64,000 nucleotides of DNA. It comes from CAWIUB01 sp963839995 (GTDB lineage: Bacteria; Actinomycetota; Actinomycetes; Mycobacteriales; Jatrophihabitantaceae). The translations under genes were made by a program, and so were the position numbers. Below, piece after piece: positions 23,340-32,402 of the stretch (the stretch's first letter is position 1; each line of letters begins with the position of its first letter). The notes under the pieces are model-generated. The model did no database searches. It was given only the letters and a program-made list of their open reading frames with translations, and had not been told where the DNA came from. Location: NCBI GenBank assembly GCA_963839995.1, contig CAWIXH010000008.1, positions 62,001 to 126,000 on the forward strand, read 5' to 3'.

Positions 23340-24503
23340 TCACTGCTGCAGGAGGTGACCGATCAACTCGTCGGGTTTGGCGAAGCCGAATCGCTTGCGG
23401 GGCCGGTCGTTGAGTTCGGCGGCGACCCAGTCCAGGTCGGCCGTGGAGTGCACGGACAGATCGGTGCCCTTCGGGAAGTACTGGCGCAGCAGCCCGTTGG
23501 TGTTCTCGTTGGTGGCGCGCTGCCAGGGCTTGTGTGGGTCGCAGAAGAAGATCGCGATGTCGGCCGCGACGGAAACCTGTTTCCAGTCGCGCATCTCCGG
23601 GCCCTGGTCCCAGGTCAGCGATCGGCGCACCGTCTCGGGCAGTGTGGCGATCTTCGCGGCGAGCGCAGGCGCGACCTGCTCGGCTCGATACCCGTCGGGC
23701 AGGTGCACCAAGAGCACGTAACCGGTGGAACGTTCGACCAACGTGCCGATCGCCGACGCGTTGGCCTTCCCGATGATCAGATCGCCTTCCCAATGCCCAG
23801 GAACCGCGCGATCCCTTGCCTCAGCGGGACGTTCACTGATGTTGACCATGTCGGGTAGCACCCGATTCTTGCGGTGCGTACCTTGCCGGTTGGGCACCCG
23901 CATCGCGCGCCCGGTGCGCAGACACTTAGTCAGCTCACGGCGCAGCGCACCGCGCGACTGCACATACAGCGACTGGTAAATCGTTTCGGTCGACACCCAC
24001 ATCTCCGGCTCGTCGGGGAAATCCTCCCGCAGCCGACCGGCGATCTGCTCCGGCGAGTACCGCTTGCCCAAGTCGGCCTGCACCCGCTCACGCAGCACCG
24101 AGTTGGTCACCAACTTCGCCGGCTTCGGTCGACAGGCGCGTTCGTAGGCCAGCACGTGCGCCGAACTGGCCCGATACTGCCCAGCGGTATCAGAGTTGCG
24201 GGCAAGCTCACGCGAGACCGTCGACGGACTACGCCTTAGCCGGGCGGCGATCGAGCGCATCGACTCACCCGCCGCTCGAGCCAGCGCGATCTCCTCCCGC
24301 TCGGCGAAGGACAGGTAGCGTCCCTGCAGGTTCTTGCCGCGACGAGGGCGCACACCACCGGCCTCACGCAGCCAGGCCAGCCCCCGCTTGCGATGCGTGC
24401 CGGCCAGCGCCGCGGCGTCAGTCAGGAACTCACCGGCCTGCCACGCCGCCCAGAACGACTGGTACAGCTCAGCGACCAACCGGCTGGAGAAACGAATGCT
24501 CAT
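23340..24503 (-). CDS. IS30-family transposase
   Basis: The 387-residue transposase has an N-terminal helix-turn-helix (LSFAEREEIALARAAGESMR, then SIAARLRRSPSTVSREL) and a complete DDE domain: first Asp in GHWEGDLIIGK, second in LTWDQGPEMRDW, Glu in ATNENTNGLLRQYFPKG. The length is normal for the family and the frame is open, so it may be active. I start it at 24503 (MSIRFSSRLVAEL) rather than 24602. I cannot place the terminal repeats with confidence. Confidence 0.92.
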   Translation of the reverse strand: MSIRFSSRLVAELYQSFWAAWQAGEFLTDAAALAGTHRKRGLAWLREAGGVRPRRGKNLQGRYLSFAEREEIALARAAGESMRSIAARLRRSPSTVSRELARNSDTAGQYRASSAHVLAYERACRPKPAKLVTNSVLRERVQADLGKRYSPEQIAGRLREDFPDEPEMWVSTETIYQSLYVQSRGALRRELTKCLRTGRAMRVPNRQGTHRKNRVLPDMVNISERPAEARDRAVPGHWEGDLIIGKANASAIGTLVERSTGYVLLVHLPDGYRAEQVAPALAAKIATLPETVRRSLTWDQGPEMRDWKQVSVAADIAIFFCDPHKPWQRATNENTNGLLRQYFPKGTDLSVHSTADLDWVAAELNDRPRKRFGFAKPDELIGHLLQQ

Positions 24504-24827
24504 CAACACCCTCACATGATCGATCAGGTGTTGCGAGGACCGCGAGAACCCGGGGAACCGGCTACGGACGATCCCGGGCAGCCACAAACCCGCTGCACGC
24601 ATGATCTTGGACTTGCCGCAGGAGGATCCCCTGCGGTACGCCGTCCGGTGACGGGCGTCCTACGGGACATCGATGATCATCGGTTCCTGACAGGCTCGGC
24701 GGTTGACCCGGGAACGCGTCGCCGTTCGGCTTCCGGGCAGCGTTGACTCGGCGATCTCGCGCTGAACAGTTGGCAACCGCAGCGGCTGGTGCTGATCCTG
24801 ACGCCGTGCGGTCGTGTGGGTCTGAGA
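24504..24827. other. Non-coding stretch between IS30 and PAP2 gene
   Basis: No frame resembles a protein. CCGCAGG and CCTGCGG (about 24615-24635) form a small hairpin near the IS30 start and may be part of the IS end or a terminator. Nothing else seen. Confidence 0.4.
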
Positions 24828-25550
24828 TCAGATGCGTGGGGCTCGACGGCACCGATCCCACGCCATCGCCGCGACGATCGAGATCGTCAGCAGCACCCCG
24901 CTCCCGGCCACGTCCAGAACGTAGTGATTGCCGGTGGTGATGGCGACAGCGACCATGACCATGGGGAACAGCCACGCGAGCAACGCGAGCCGCGGATGCT
25001 TGTCTCGGAGTGCCAGCCACGCGGCGTAGGCGCACAACGCCGACCATCCAACGTGCAGGCTCGGCATCGCCGATAAGTGATTCTGGCCATTGGTCAGATC
25101 ACGCGAGGCGCCGCCGCCGATGAGGTCGTGGTCGGCCACGACGTCGACGATCCCGGCCAGAGAGAACCGTGGCGGGGACATTGGCACCAGCCAGAAGACA
25201 AGCAACGCTAACGGCGCCATCACGATTAGTGTGCGGCGGACCGTCTTGTACACCTCGGCGTGCCGGACAAGCACCCACAGCAACACGCCGGCCAGCGGCA
25301 GGTAGTACAGGCGGTAGCAAAGCACCGCCGCCTCGATCATCACCGGGTGCGTGGTAAGCCAGTGGTTGGCAGCCACCTCGATATCCAGATGCAGCGAGCG
25401 CTCCACAGATTGCAGCGTCTGCGCGTTCGCCGTCGCCGTCGCGACGTCCGTGCCTGTCAGGTTGTGCAACCGCGTGAACAGCACCAGGGCGACAACGAGA
25501 CCGATCAATTCAGCCACCTGCCGCCGCCGCCCGCGTCGGGCCAAGCGCAT
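24828..25550 (-). CDS. PAP2-superfamily membrane phosphatase
   Basis: The 240-residue protein has about six membrane helices and the acid-phosphatase motifs: SAMPSLHVGW (motif 2, catalytic His) and GNHYVLDVAGS (motif 3). Motif 1 is poorly conserved, as in the inositolphosphotransferase/AUR1-like branch common in actinobacteria. It probably works on lipid phosphates or polyprenyl-linked sugars outside the membrane. It stands alone, with no clear operon partner. Confidence 0.88.
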   Translation of the reverse strand: MRLARRGRRRQVAELIGLVVALVLFTRLHNLTGTDVATATANAQTLQSVERSLHLDIEVAANHWLTTHPVMIEAAVLCYRLYYLPLAGVLLWVLVRHAEVYKTVRRTLIVMAPLALLVFWLVPMSPPRFSLAGIVDVVADHDLIGGGASRDLTNGQNHLSAMPSLHVGWSALCAYAAWLALRDKHPRLALLAWLFPMVMVAVAITTGNHYVLDVAGSGVLLTISIVAAMAWDRCRRAPRI

Positions 25551-26300
25551 AAGCCGGTTCTGCTGATTCCCGACAGGATCACGGCCGTTTATGACGTAAC
25601 CACCCTCGCGCCGGTACCGGGACGGCCACCGGTTGCCCCGCTCCAGCCGTCATCGCTCACTACAACCACGCAGCTAAGCCGTTACAGATAAGCCCGGAAA
25701 GGCAGGCGCCAACGACTTGACCGACGCCGTGCCCGGTGAGGTGGTCATCCCGCAGGTACCGCTCACCGACGGTGGAGCTGGTCACGTCGTGGGCTGCCCC
25801 CAACCTCCCACTGACGGACAAAGGCGATTCTCTTCTTGATTTGCTGCGATATGCCGCGTGCGTCCGTTGTCCGACCGGACACCGTCTGGGTGAGCACGCT
25901 TTGAGTCGACACCTGCCGGGTCTGCGGTCACGGTTGCCCTACTGGGCTCGGATGAGGCGGGACATCGGGCGGCAGCTGTGGGGCGCCACGGTGGCCGGCA
26001 TCGGGCGTCGCCCACGCCGCAAGGCCACCAGCCATTCCGCGGTGATCAAGCAACAACCCTTCCGCTTCGGGACTTGGGAGGACCGCTCAGGATGGCCGCC
26101 GCCCGAGCAGGACCGGTCGCTGCCGACGGGCTAGGCCAGGCCGCGACTGTCAGCACTCGCCGGGGGGTCAGCTCTCCGGCCAGTCCCTCCTCACCAACGC
26201 CCAACCCGCGACACGTCCATGGCGGGCCAGCATGACCGGGCCGGCCACAGGTGGCGGCCGGACTTCCGCCGGAGCGTGCTCCCGACCGATCAGATCGAGA
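25551..26300. other. 750-base region with one weak open frame
   Basis: A plus-strand frame at 25736-26134 (132 codons) contains LTDKGDSLLDLLRYAACVRC and LPYWARMRRDIGRQLWGATV. Codon choice is partly GC-rich in third position, but there is no ribosome-binding site and I recognise no family. It may be a decayed gene. The rest shows nothing to me. Confidence 0.3.
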
Positions 26301-26843
26301 TCACGCCAGCTCGGTGCACAGGTTCTCGACGCGGGTACTGAACAGGATCGTCTTGTGGCCGCTGGCGTCGATCTGCAGCGCGCTAATCCCGTGCAGAACG
26401 GCGTAGAACGGCCCTGGCGTGTCTCCGGGATGCTGGCCGCTGCCGAACGGTCCGAACCCGTAGAGCACGTCCGTCCCGTCCGTTCCGAACGTCTCGATAC
26501 CGTCACCCGACAGGTTGGCCGTGACCGACTTGCCGGTGTCCGTCCGCGTGAGGCGGAGGATCAGCGCGCCCGTAAAGTACTCGGCGACGACGCGGCCCGC
26601 CGAGTCGGTGTAGGTGTAGCCGACGACCTGGTTGACCGGGAAGACGGCGTGCAGCGGGAAGGCGCACGTGTATCCCGCCGGATAGTCGATCGGCGGCGCC
26701 GGCTGCGGGATCGGACCGCTGACCGTGCCACCTCCCGGAATCGGGATGCTCGGCGGAGGGGCGGCCGAGGCACCCGGCGCCACGATCAGCGCCACGCCCA
26801 GGACCGCGGCCACGAGTGGGCCCACCACTGCGCGACGTCGCAT
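26301..26843 (-). CDS. Secreted protein of unknown function
   Basis: The 180-residue product has a clear signal peptide (MRRRAVVGPLVAAVLGVAL, then a cut near APGASA/APP) and a Pro-rich start of the mature part. The mature domain has two Cys (YTCAFPLHAVFPVNQ, ENLCTEL), probably disulfide-bonded, and Thr-rich beta-strand patterns with TDVLYGFGPFGSG. This resembles small secreted actinobacterial proteins annotated as hypothetical. It lies downstream of a marR gene, separated by two operator-like repeats, so MarR probably controls it. Confidence 0.75.
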   Translation of the reverse strand: MRRRAVVGPLVAAVLGVALIVAPGASAAPPPSIPIPGGGTVSGPIPQPAPPIDYPAGYTCAFPLHAVFPVNQVVGYTYTDSAGRVVAEYFTGALILRLTRTDTGKSVTANLSGDGIETFGTDGTDVLYGFGPFGSGQHPGDTPGPFYAVLHGISALQIDASGHKTILFSTRVENLCTELA

Positions 26844-26862
26844 AGCTGTCCTCTCCAGTCCA

Positions 26863-26914
26863 GAAGCATGCACGGGGCATACTCTTGTCTCTCCGAAGCA
26901 TGCACGACGCATAC
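26863..26914 (-). promoter_or_regulatory. Two tandem operator-like repeats upstream of the secreted-protein gene
   Basis: GAAGCATGCACGGGGCATAC (26863-26882) and GAAGCATGCACGACGCATAC (26895-26914) differ in 2 of 20 bases and start exactly 32 bases (three turns) apart. On the minus strand TTGACC followed after 17 bases by CATGCT forms a possible promoter overlapping the distal repeat. Confidence 0.6.
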
Positions 26915-26921
26915 AGCTGGG

Positions 26922-27464
26922 TCAATGCCCCCCGCGCACCGCCACCGTGACCGGGCAGCCTTCCGGGTGGCCGCACGCACCCGGGTCACACAACCGGCAG
27001 CGGAAGTCGGCGGCGGAGCCGCCGACCGGACCGGGCTCGATACCCGTCGCCACCAACACGTCCAGGAGCGGCGCCAGCCGCGCGCGCTGGTCCCGCGACA
27101 GCGACGCCACCCATGCGTCGAGGGCGGCCAGCCGGATCTCGCGGATGCGGGCGAGGATCCGGCGTCCGGCCGCAGACAGCTGCACCGAGGTCACCCGCCG
27201 ATCATCCGAGGATCCGCTCCGCCTGACCAGACCGCGCCCGACCAGCCGATCGACGAGCCGCACGGTCGCCGACTGGGACAGGCCCACCACACCACGCAGC
27301 TGCTCGACGCTCAGCCCGGGATCGCCCAGGTTGCCTAGCGCGGACACGGCCGTGGCCTCGACGGCGGACAGACCGGTGTCCTCGCTGATGGCGATCTCGA
27401 CGCGGGTCACAACCTGCAGCGCGAAAGCACCGATCACGTTGGCCAGGTGCCGCTCAGGACTCAT
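26922..27464 (-). CDS. MarR-family regulator with C-terminal Cys cluster
   Basis: The 180-residue protein has the MarR winged helix (LSVEQLRGVVGLSQSATVRL, VDRLVGRGLVRRSGSSDDRR) and an unusual C-terminal extension CRLCDPGACGHPEGCPV. Four Cys in this tail suggest a metal or redox switch; a sub-group of actinobacterial MarR proteins has such tails. A dyad before its start and paired repeats after its stop suggest control of itself and of the secreted-protein gene downstream. Confidence 0.88.
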   Translation of the reverse strand: MSPERHLANVIGAFALQVVTRVEIAISEDTGLSAVEATAVSALGNLGDPGLSVEQLRGVVGLSQSATVRLVDRLVGRGLVRRSGSSDDRRVTSVQLSAAGRRILARIREIRLAALDAWVASLSRDQRARLAPLLDVLVATGIEPGPVGGSAADFRCRLCDPGACGHPEGCPVTVAVRGGH

Positions 27465-27492
27465 CCAGTCACCCCGCCATCTTCCGTGGTTC

Positions 27493-27521
27493 GTCTAATA
27501 CCAGCCATGCTTGTAGTAGAC
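27493..27521 (-). promoter_or_regulatory. MarR operator candidate
   Basis: GTCTAATAC-N11-GTAGTAGAC is an inverted repeat with 8 of 9 matching pairs, 29 bases upstream of the marR start. The half-site is not the same as the 26863/26895 repeats, so two recognition modes or two regulators are possible. Confidence 0.45.
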
Positions 27522-27616
27522 GCCGGATCGTGCGATACCACGTAGATTGCTCTCTCGCCTGGGTCCAACCAGCTGACCACCTGTTCCAGTGGTGGATCCG
27601 GCTGCAGGACGGTCAA

Positions 27617-27998
27617 TCAGGGGATGCGTTCGATCGGGCGCGTCATATCCTCGCGGCCCGCGGGAGGGTCATACGGCATAGGCCAGTACTCGACCTGGCG
27701 TGCGATGTGATCATCAACCACTTCCGAGAAGACGCGCGGACTGTTCGCTGTCGGTCACGGTCACCTCGCTGACGACGGTGTCGCCGCCGGCGACGAGGCG
27801 GTGCACGTCGAAGCTCCAGCGACCGGTGTTCGTTGGGTACCGAGCCTGTATTGCGGCGAAGTTGTCCCTGCCGACAATCCGCTCCCCAGAGCATGGCCAG
27901 TCGACCGCGCACTCGGGCGCCAGGTGCCTGGCCGCGCGTGCCCAGTCGTTGGCTTGCATAGCTGACCAAAAGGAACTGATCACGTCCTGGCTCGACAT
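27617..27998 (-). pseudogene. SnoaL/NTF2-like protein gene, frameshifted
   Basis: The first 88 codons read as a normal SnoaL-like domain (FWSAMQANDWARAARHLAPE, then VHRLVAGGDTVVSEVTVTD). After DSEQSAR the frame shifts by one base. In the next frame FSEVVDDHIARQVEYWPMPY and DMTRPIERIP complete the domain to a TGA at 27617. As sequenced it makes a truncated 94-residue product. A sequencing error is the alternative. Confidence 0.75.
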
Positions 27999-28085
27999 GG
28001 ATCGAAGCTATCCGCCTACCGACGGCTTGCGCACGGGACCCGCGTGCGCCGCAAGTGGATCCGCAGCCGGAACGACAATCAGAGC

Positions 28086-28727
28086 ATGAGCGATCCGCTG
28101 AAGAAGGACCCGGTCGACGTCGTTCGCGGCGGATATGAAGCTCTCTCGAGGCGCTATCGAGCCGACAATGATGAACCGACCGAATACGCAACCTGGATCA
28201 CTGACCTACTTGCCGAGCTTCGGCCTGGGAGCAGGGTGCTGGATGTTGGTTGCGGGTGCGGCGTTCCGGTGGCGCGGGCGCTAGCGGCGGCCGGGCATCA
28301 GATCACTGGCGTCGACCTCAGCCCGGTGCAGGTCGAGCGCGCCATTGGGTTGGTGCCCGGTGCCCGCTTCTTGTGCGCTGACGTCACGACATTGTCGCTG
28401 CCGCACGAGTCCTTCGACGCGATCGTTGCCTTGTACTCGATCATCCACATTCCACTGTCGGCTCAGCCCGATGTGCTTGCGGCGATGGCGGAATGGTTGG
28501 TCGATGACGGCCTTCTGCTGCTCACGGCGGGGGCGAGTGCGTGGACCGGATCGGAAGCCGGCTGGCTCGGCGGCGACGCTGACATGTGGTGGAGCCACGC
28601 CGACGCCGCGACTTACCGAGGCTGGCTGGCGGACAGCTGCTTGGGCGTGATCAGTGAGGACTTCGTACCGGAGGGGACGAGTGGCCACAGCTTGTTCTGG
28701 GCGCGCCGACAACCGCGTGTCAGATGA
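28086..28727 (+). CDS. Class I SAM-dependent methyltransferase
   Basis: The 213-residue protein has motif I VLDVGCGCGVPVARALAAAG, the acidic end of strand 2 in ITGVDLSPVQVERA, motif II around FLCADVTTLSLP and FDAIVALYSIIHIP, and the late GGLLLLT-like LVDDGLLLLTAG. It is of the small-molecule Methyltransf_11/25 type; the substrate is unknown. I take the ATG at 28086 (MSDPLKKDP), not an earlier in-frame start. It stands alone. Confidence 0.9.
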   Translation: MSDPLKKDPVDVVRGGYEALSRRYRADNDEPTEYATWITDLLAELRPGSRVLDVGCGCGVPVARALAAAGHQITGVDLSPVQVERAIGLVPGARFLCADVTTLSLPHESFDAIVALYSIIHIPLSAQPDVLAAMAEWLVDDGLLLLTAGASAWTGSEAGWLGGDADMWWSHADAATYRGWLADSCLGVISEDFVPEGTSGHSLFWARRQPRVR

Positions 28728-28982
28728 CCAACCGCGACTGGACGCTGACCAACGGTGCCGACGCGTGCCAGCGGTGGATCGCCAGGGTAGGCAAGCTCCG
28801 CCGGACGAAATGCCCGGTGAAGGGTAGGCCAACTGCGCCAACGTCCAGCACGGCAGAACATCCGATACGCGCGACCCGACCGTCTCGTTGACCTGCGTGC
28901 TATCGATTGATCTGCGCGGGCTGGAAGCGCGATGGACGTGCTCGATATCGACGGTTACCGCGGCACCGCTTGGCATCCCGTT

Positions 28983-29265
28983 TGTGACGCTGCGTGACCC
29001 CGACGGTTGCGAGTTCGCGAGCGCGGTGACGCTTGAGATCTACCCTGTGGACGTGCCGGTTGATGAGGTCGCGGCCTGCGACCTGAGGGTTGGCGACATC
29101 GTTCGGATGCATGATCCGCAGGCGCATCGTGTCGAACGCGTGGTAGCGCTCGAGGACGGCGTGGTGCTTGAGATGCGACCGATCGGCCTTGATGTGCCCG
29201 ACGCGATTCGTGTGAGGCTCTCGACAGGGACGGTCGTTGACCGCCTCGGCGCAGCAAGCGACTGA
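28983..29265 (+). CDS. Hypothetical protein
   Basis: About 93 residues if the GTG at 28983 is used (MTLRDPDGCEFASAVTLEIY...); the frame is open back to a TTG at 28888. The product is small, acidic and beta-rich (RVGDIVRMHDPQAHRVERVV, VVLEMRPIGLDVPDAIRVRL), as in short actinobacterial mobile-element proteins, but I recognise no family. It reads towards the conjugation genes, 88 bases upstream of them. Confidence 0.45.
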
Positions 29266-29353
29266 CCTGAAAGTTTGGGCTCGCTGTCGTATTCGGGCTC
29301 GGTGACGGCACTTGTGCTGAGTGAACGCCAGTCACTCGAGCACGGAGGGCCGC

Positions 29354-30952
29354 ATGAGCCGCCGACGCAGCCGTCTGCCGAAAGGCGCCCGCACCGCCGC
29401 CAGGATCCTGAAGTTCCTCGGCGCTGGCGGCACGGCGACGTTGCTGGTGGTCTGCCTGGTGATCGCCTTCGCCGCGATCGGTAGCAAGTACGTCACGACC
29501 GCATCGGGCCAGAGCGCCTGCCAGCTGCCCGGCACCACCGGAGGCCAGCGCGTGGAGGTGTTCGGCGACTCGACCCTGCTGGGCCTTGCCCGTCGGCTGC
29601 CGGCCCGTCTTGCCGGCGGCAAGGTCACGCAGGACGTCCAGGCGGGCCGCACCGCCCAGCAGGGCGAGAACATTCTCAGCGACCTGCCCGACTCCGCGCC
29701 GGCGATCTTTGTCGTCTCGCTGGCTGAAGACGACTCCAGCCCCAGCACGGCCTACATCGCGCGCATCGACGAACTGATGCTGCTGCTGTCCGGCCGCACC
29801 GTGTACTGGATCACCGCGCCCGGCAAGGACTCCTACACCAAGATCGTCACCGAGGAGAACGCCTCGGACCCCGCCGCCCCGGAGCCCGGCGACGCATGGC
29901 ACATCGTCGACTTCGCCGCCTCGGTCAAGCAGCACCCGGACTGGTGGGGAAGCGGCACGCCTAGCGCGACCGGGCTGAAGAATCTCGCCGAGACTCTCAC
30001 CGGCCAGATCGCCGCCGCGGCCAGCGACACGATCGCCGGACCGGCCAACGTCAGCGGCATCACCGTCACCTCGACCGCAGACGCCGCGGACACGTTCAAG
30101 GTCACTGGGGAGCGGCTGACCAACGCGCAGACCATCGTCTCCGTCGGCACCGGCATGGGCGTTCCCGCGCGAGGCGAGATCATCGCAATCGCCACCGCAA
30201 TCTTGGAAAGCAAGCTAGTCAACCTCAGCGGCGGCGACCGAGACTCAGTCGGGCTATTCCAGCAACGCCCCTCCCAAGGATGGGGTACACCTGAACAACT
30301 ACACACCCCCACATACGCAGCCACTGCCTTCTATACCCGCCTACTCGCCGTGCCGGGCTGGCAGGACATGGCCGTTACCGACGCGGCGCAAGCCGTCCAG
30401 CACTCGGCCTACCCCGACGCGTACGCCCAGTGGGAAGCCTCGGCCACCGTGATCGTGGCCGCCCTGCTCGGCCAGCACGCACCCGGCTGCGGGCCACAGG
30501 TCAGCGTGCCCGGCAACCCGAGGGCGCAGGTCGCGGTCAACGCCGCGCTGTCCCAACTAGGCGTCCCGTACTCCTACGCCGGCGGCAACCTGGACGGGCC
30601 CACCCTCGGCCAGTGCGTGCCCGGCACGGACGGGTGGAACGACTGCCACATCGTCGGCTTCGACTGCTCCGGGCTCATGGTCTATGCCTGGGGCAAGGCC
30701 GGTGTCACCGTCCCGCACTACACCGTCGCGATGTGGAACGACCCCGCCTTCGCGCACATCACCGACAAGAGCCAGCTGCAGCCCGGCGACATGATGATGT
30801 TTGAGGGACCGCCGCCCGGTCACACCGGTATCTACATCGGCAACGGCCAGCTCGTCGACGCACCGCACTCCGGCTCCGTCGTCAAGATCGAGTCCGTCAA
30901 CGACCCGTGGTACTCGCAGAACTACATCGGCGCGCAGCGGCCACGGGTGTGA
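29354..30952 (+). CDS. Conjugation-associated bifunctional cell-wall hydrolase (lytic and NlpC/P60 domains)
   Basis: This 532-residue protein has one N-terminal membrane anchor (residues about 25-45), an SGNH-like region (VEVFGDSTLLGLARRLPARL near 65-150), a lysozyme-like segment with Glu in IAIATAILESKLVNLSGG, then SVGLFQQRPSQGWG (about 270-400). It ends in an NlpC/P60 peptidase with catalytic Cys in IVGFDCSGLMVYAWGK and His in PGHTGIYIGNG. Such anchored wall hydrolases open the peptidoglycan for type IV secretion in actinobacterial ICEs and plasmids. GGAGG precedes the ATG. The lipoprotein gene follows after 7 bases. Confidence 0.88.
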   Translation: MSRRRSRLPKGARTAARILKFLGAGGTATLLVVCLVIAFAAIGSKYVTTASGQSACQLPGTTGGQRVEVFGDSTLLGLARRLPARLAGGKVTQDVQAGRTAQQGENILSDLPDSAPAIFVVSLAEDDSSPSTAYIARIDELMLLLSGRTVYWITAPGKDSYTKIVTEENASDPAAPEPGDAWHIVDFAASVKQHPDWWGSGTPSATGLKNLAETLTGQIAAAASDTIAGPANVSGITVTSTADAADTFKVTGERLTNAQTIVSVGTGMGVPARGEIIAIATAILESKLVNLSGGDRDSVGLFQQRPSQGWGTPEQLHTPTYAATAFYTRLLAVPGWQDMAVTDAAQAVQHSAYPDAYAQWEASATVIVAALLGQHAPGCGPQVSVPGNPRAQVAVNAALSQLGVPYSYAGGNLDGPTLGQCVPGTDGWNDCHIVGFDCSGLMVYAWGKAGVTVPHYTVAMWNDPAFAHITDKSQLQPGDMMMFEGPPPGHTGIYIGNGQLVDAPHSGSVVKIESVNDPWYSQNYIGAQRPRV

Positions 30953-30959
30953 GCCGCAA

Positions 30960-31625
30960 ATGACGCGCAGCATCCCGAGATGTCGGCGCGCCACCGCTGC
31001 GCTCGCCGTTGCAGTGTGCGCCACCGTCATGGTGGGCACCGGCTGCACCCGCGACGACCAGTCAGCCGATCGCCGCGCCTCGCGCCGCGCGGCCGCGCCG
31101 CAGTTCGATTCACCGAGCGTCCGCACCGCCGCTCACCGACCCACGGCTATTCCGGCCGAGTCAGCGGCCGCCGCGGCCGCCGATGCGCCGCAGCAGCAGC
31201 CGGCCACCACCGTTGTCGTCCCCGCACCGTCCCGGGCCACCCTTACGCCGATCGGCAGCGCCCGAGAATGGGCGATCGCGGCGAACTCCAGCTCCTACCA
31301 CGACTCGAGCCCCGGCCAGTGGACCATGCGCGCCCGCCCGTTTGTCACCCGCCGCGAGGCGCGCGCCGAGGCGGCACAGCGTACCGGCGGCGGGGGTGTC
31401 ACCTGGGCGCAGATCCAGAACGAACGCTGCGCAACGGGCGTGCATGACCTGGTCGTTTTCATCCCCACCGACGCCCCGTCCGGACCGGCCGTGCACATGG
31501 TCTACGTCTCGGCCCGCATCGAGCTCACCTGTGCCACCGGAACCGATTACCTGTCCACCTTCGCCGCACAGCTGACCGTGCAGCGCGTCGCCAGCCGCTG
31601 GCTGGTCGCCCTCGTCCGCCACTAG
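30960..31625 (+). CDS. Lipoprotein of the conjugation module
   Basis: The 221-residue protein has a signal peptide with a lipobox (ATVMVGTGC, Cys near residue 27) and a Thr/Ala/Pro/Gln-rich linker. A compact C-terminal domain (AREWAIAANSSSYHDSSPGQ ... LVVFIPTDAPSGPAVHMVYV) resembles the NTF2-like domains of TcpC/VirB8-type conjugation proteins, though the similarity is distant. It is cotranscribed with the wall hydrolase and lies outside the membrane. Confidence 0.7.
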   Translation: MTRSIPRCRRATAALAVAVCATVMVGTGCTRDDQSADRRASRRAAAPQFDSPSVRTAAHRPTAIPAESAAAAAADAPQQQPATTVVVPAPSRATLTPIGSAREWAIAANSSSYHDSSPGQWTMRARPFVTRREARAEAAQRTGGGGVTWAQIQNERCATGVHDLVVFIPTDAPSGPAVHMVYVSARIELTCATGTDYLSTFAAQLTVQRVASRWLVALVRH

Positions 31626-31655
31626 GCCCGTCGCGTGGAAAGGAAGCCTACCACC

Positions 31656-32372
31656 ATGGCTGAGCTCGTCGTGAACATCGTCCTGATCCTCGCCGTCCTC
31701 ATGCGGCTCACCGCGTCGTTGATCGGCGCCACGCGGCGCCGGCGCCAGGACCGGCGCCGCCACGCCGAAGAGCGCCGCCTCGTCCTGCAGGCCTTCCTCG
31801 GGGCCGCGGCCGCGGCCCCGACCGAGGCCGCGGCGCGGCCGCCCAGCGACCCCACCCGGGCGGTGAGCACGGCCGGATCACACCAGGTCGACGCCGCCTT
31901 CGTGGCAACGCTGCTCGACCTGCTCGAGGACCGCCGCCAGGCTCGACGAGGTTTGATCACCGGCCTGATCAGCGGGCCGCGCGGCGTCTGGGCGGCCGGC
32001 GCGCGGGCCGGGCAGCACGTCGCCCGCCGCACGATGGGGCAGCACGCCGACCCCATCGGGGCCGGTCCCGAGCTCTACCGCGCCGCCGCCCGAGAACTCC
32101 TCGACATCCACGCCCACGATCCATACGGCGCAAGCCTCGAGTACCACCGCTACGCCGACGCGCTCGGCGACCCAGCGCTGGCCGAGCTGTACGTCCGCTC
32201 GGCGGCCTACGGCAGCTACGCCGAGCACCGCCAAGCCCGACAGGTCGTGGAGCAGATCGTCGGCGGCTCCAGCTCGCGCGCCGATCCCGTCGCCTTGAGT
32301 AAACCAACTTGGCCTAACGCAGAGGCCGACGCACTTGCTACGCCAATGCCTTGGCCTAATCTATTGGCATAA
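31656..32372 (+). CDS. Membrane-anchored hypothetical protein of the conjugation module
   Basis: The 238-residue product has one N-terminal membrane helix (LVVNIVLILAVLMRLTASLI), a highly basic stretch (RRRRQDRRRHAEERR), an Ala-rich linker and a mixed helical domain with YRAAARELLDIHAHDPYGAS and YHRYADALGDPALAELYVRS. AAGGAAG precedes the ATG. The last 13 residues are encoded by the promoter region of the next gene, so that tail is probably not under protein-level selection. No family recognised. Confidence 0.65.
   Translation: MAELVVNIVLILAVLMRLTASLIGATRRRRQDRRRHAEERRLVLQAFLGAAAAAPTEAAARPPSDPTRAVSTAGSHQVDAAFVATLLDLLEDRRQARRGLITGLISGPRGVWAAGARAGQHVARRTMGQHADPIGAGPELYRAAARELLDIHAHDPYGASLEYHRYADALGDPALAELYVRSAAYGSYAEHRQARQVVEQIVGGSSSRADPVALSKPTWPNAEADALATPMPWPNLLA
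32335..32362 (+). promoter_or_regulatory. Promoter/operator P1 of the Lsr2-domain gene
   Basis: -35 TTGCTA (32335-32340), 16-base spacer, -10 TAATCT (32357-32362), then ATTGGCAT. The spacer holds the dyad GCCAA-N4-TTGGC. Nearly the same block recurs at 45911-45950. Confidence 0.6.
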
Positions 32373-32402
32373 GAGGGCTCGAATCCCAAGAAGGGTGCAC
32401 AG

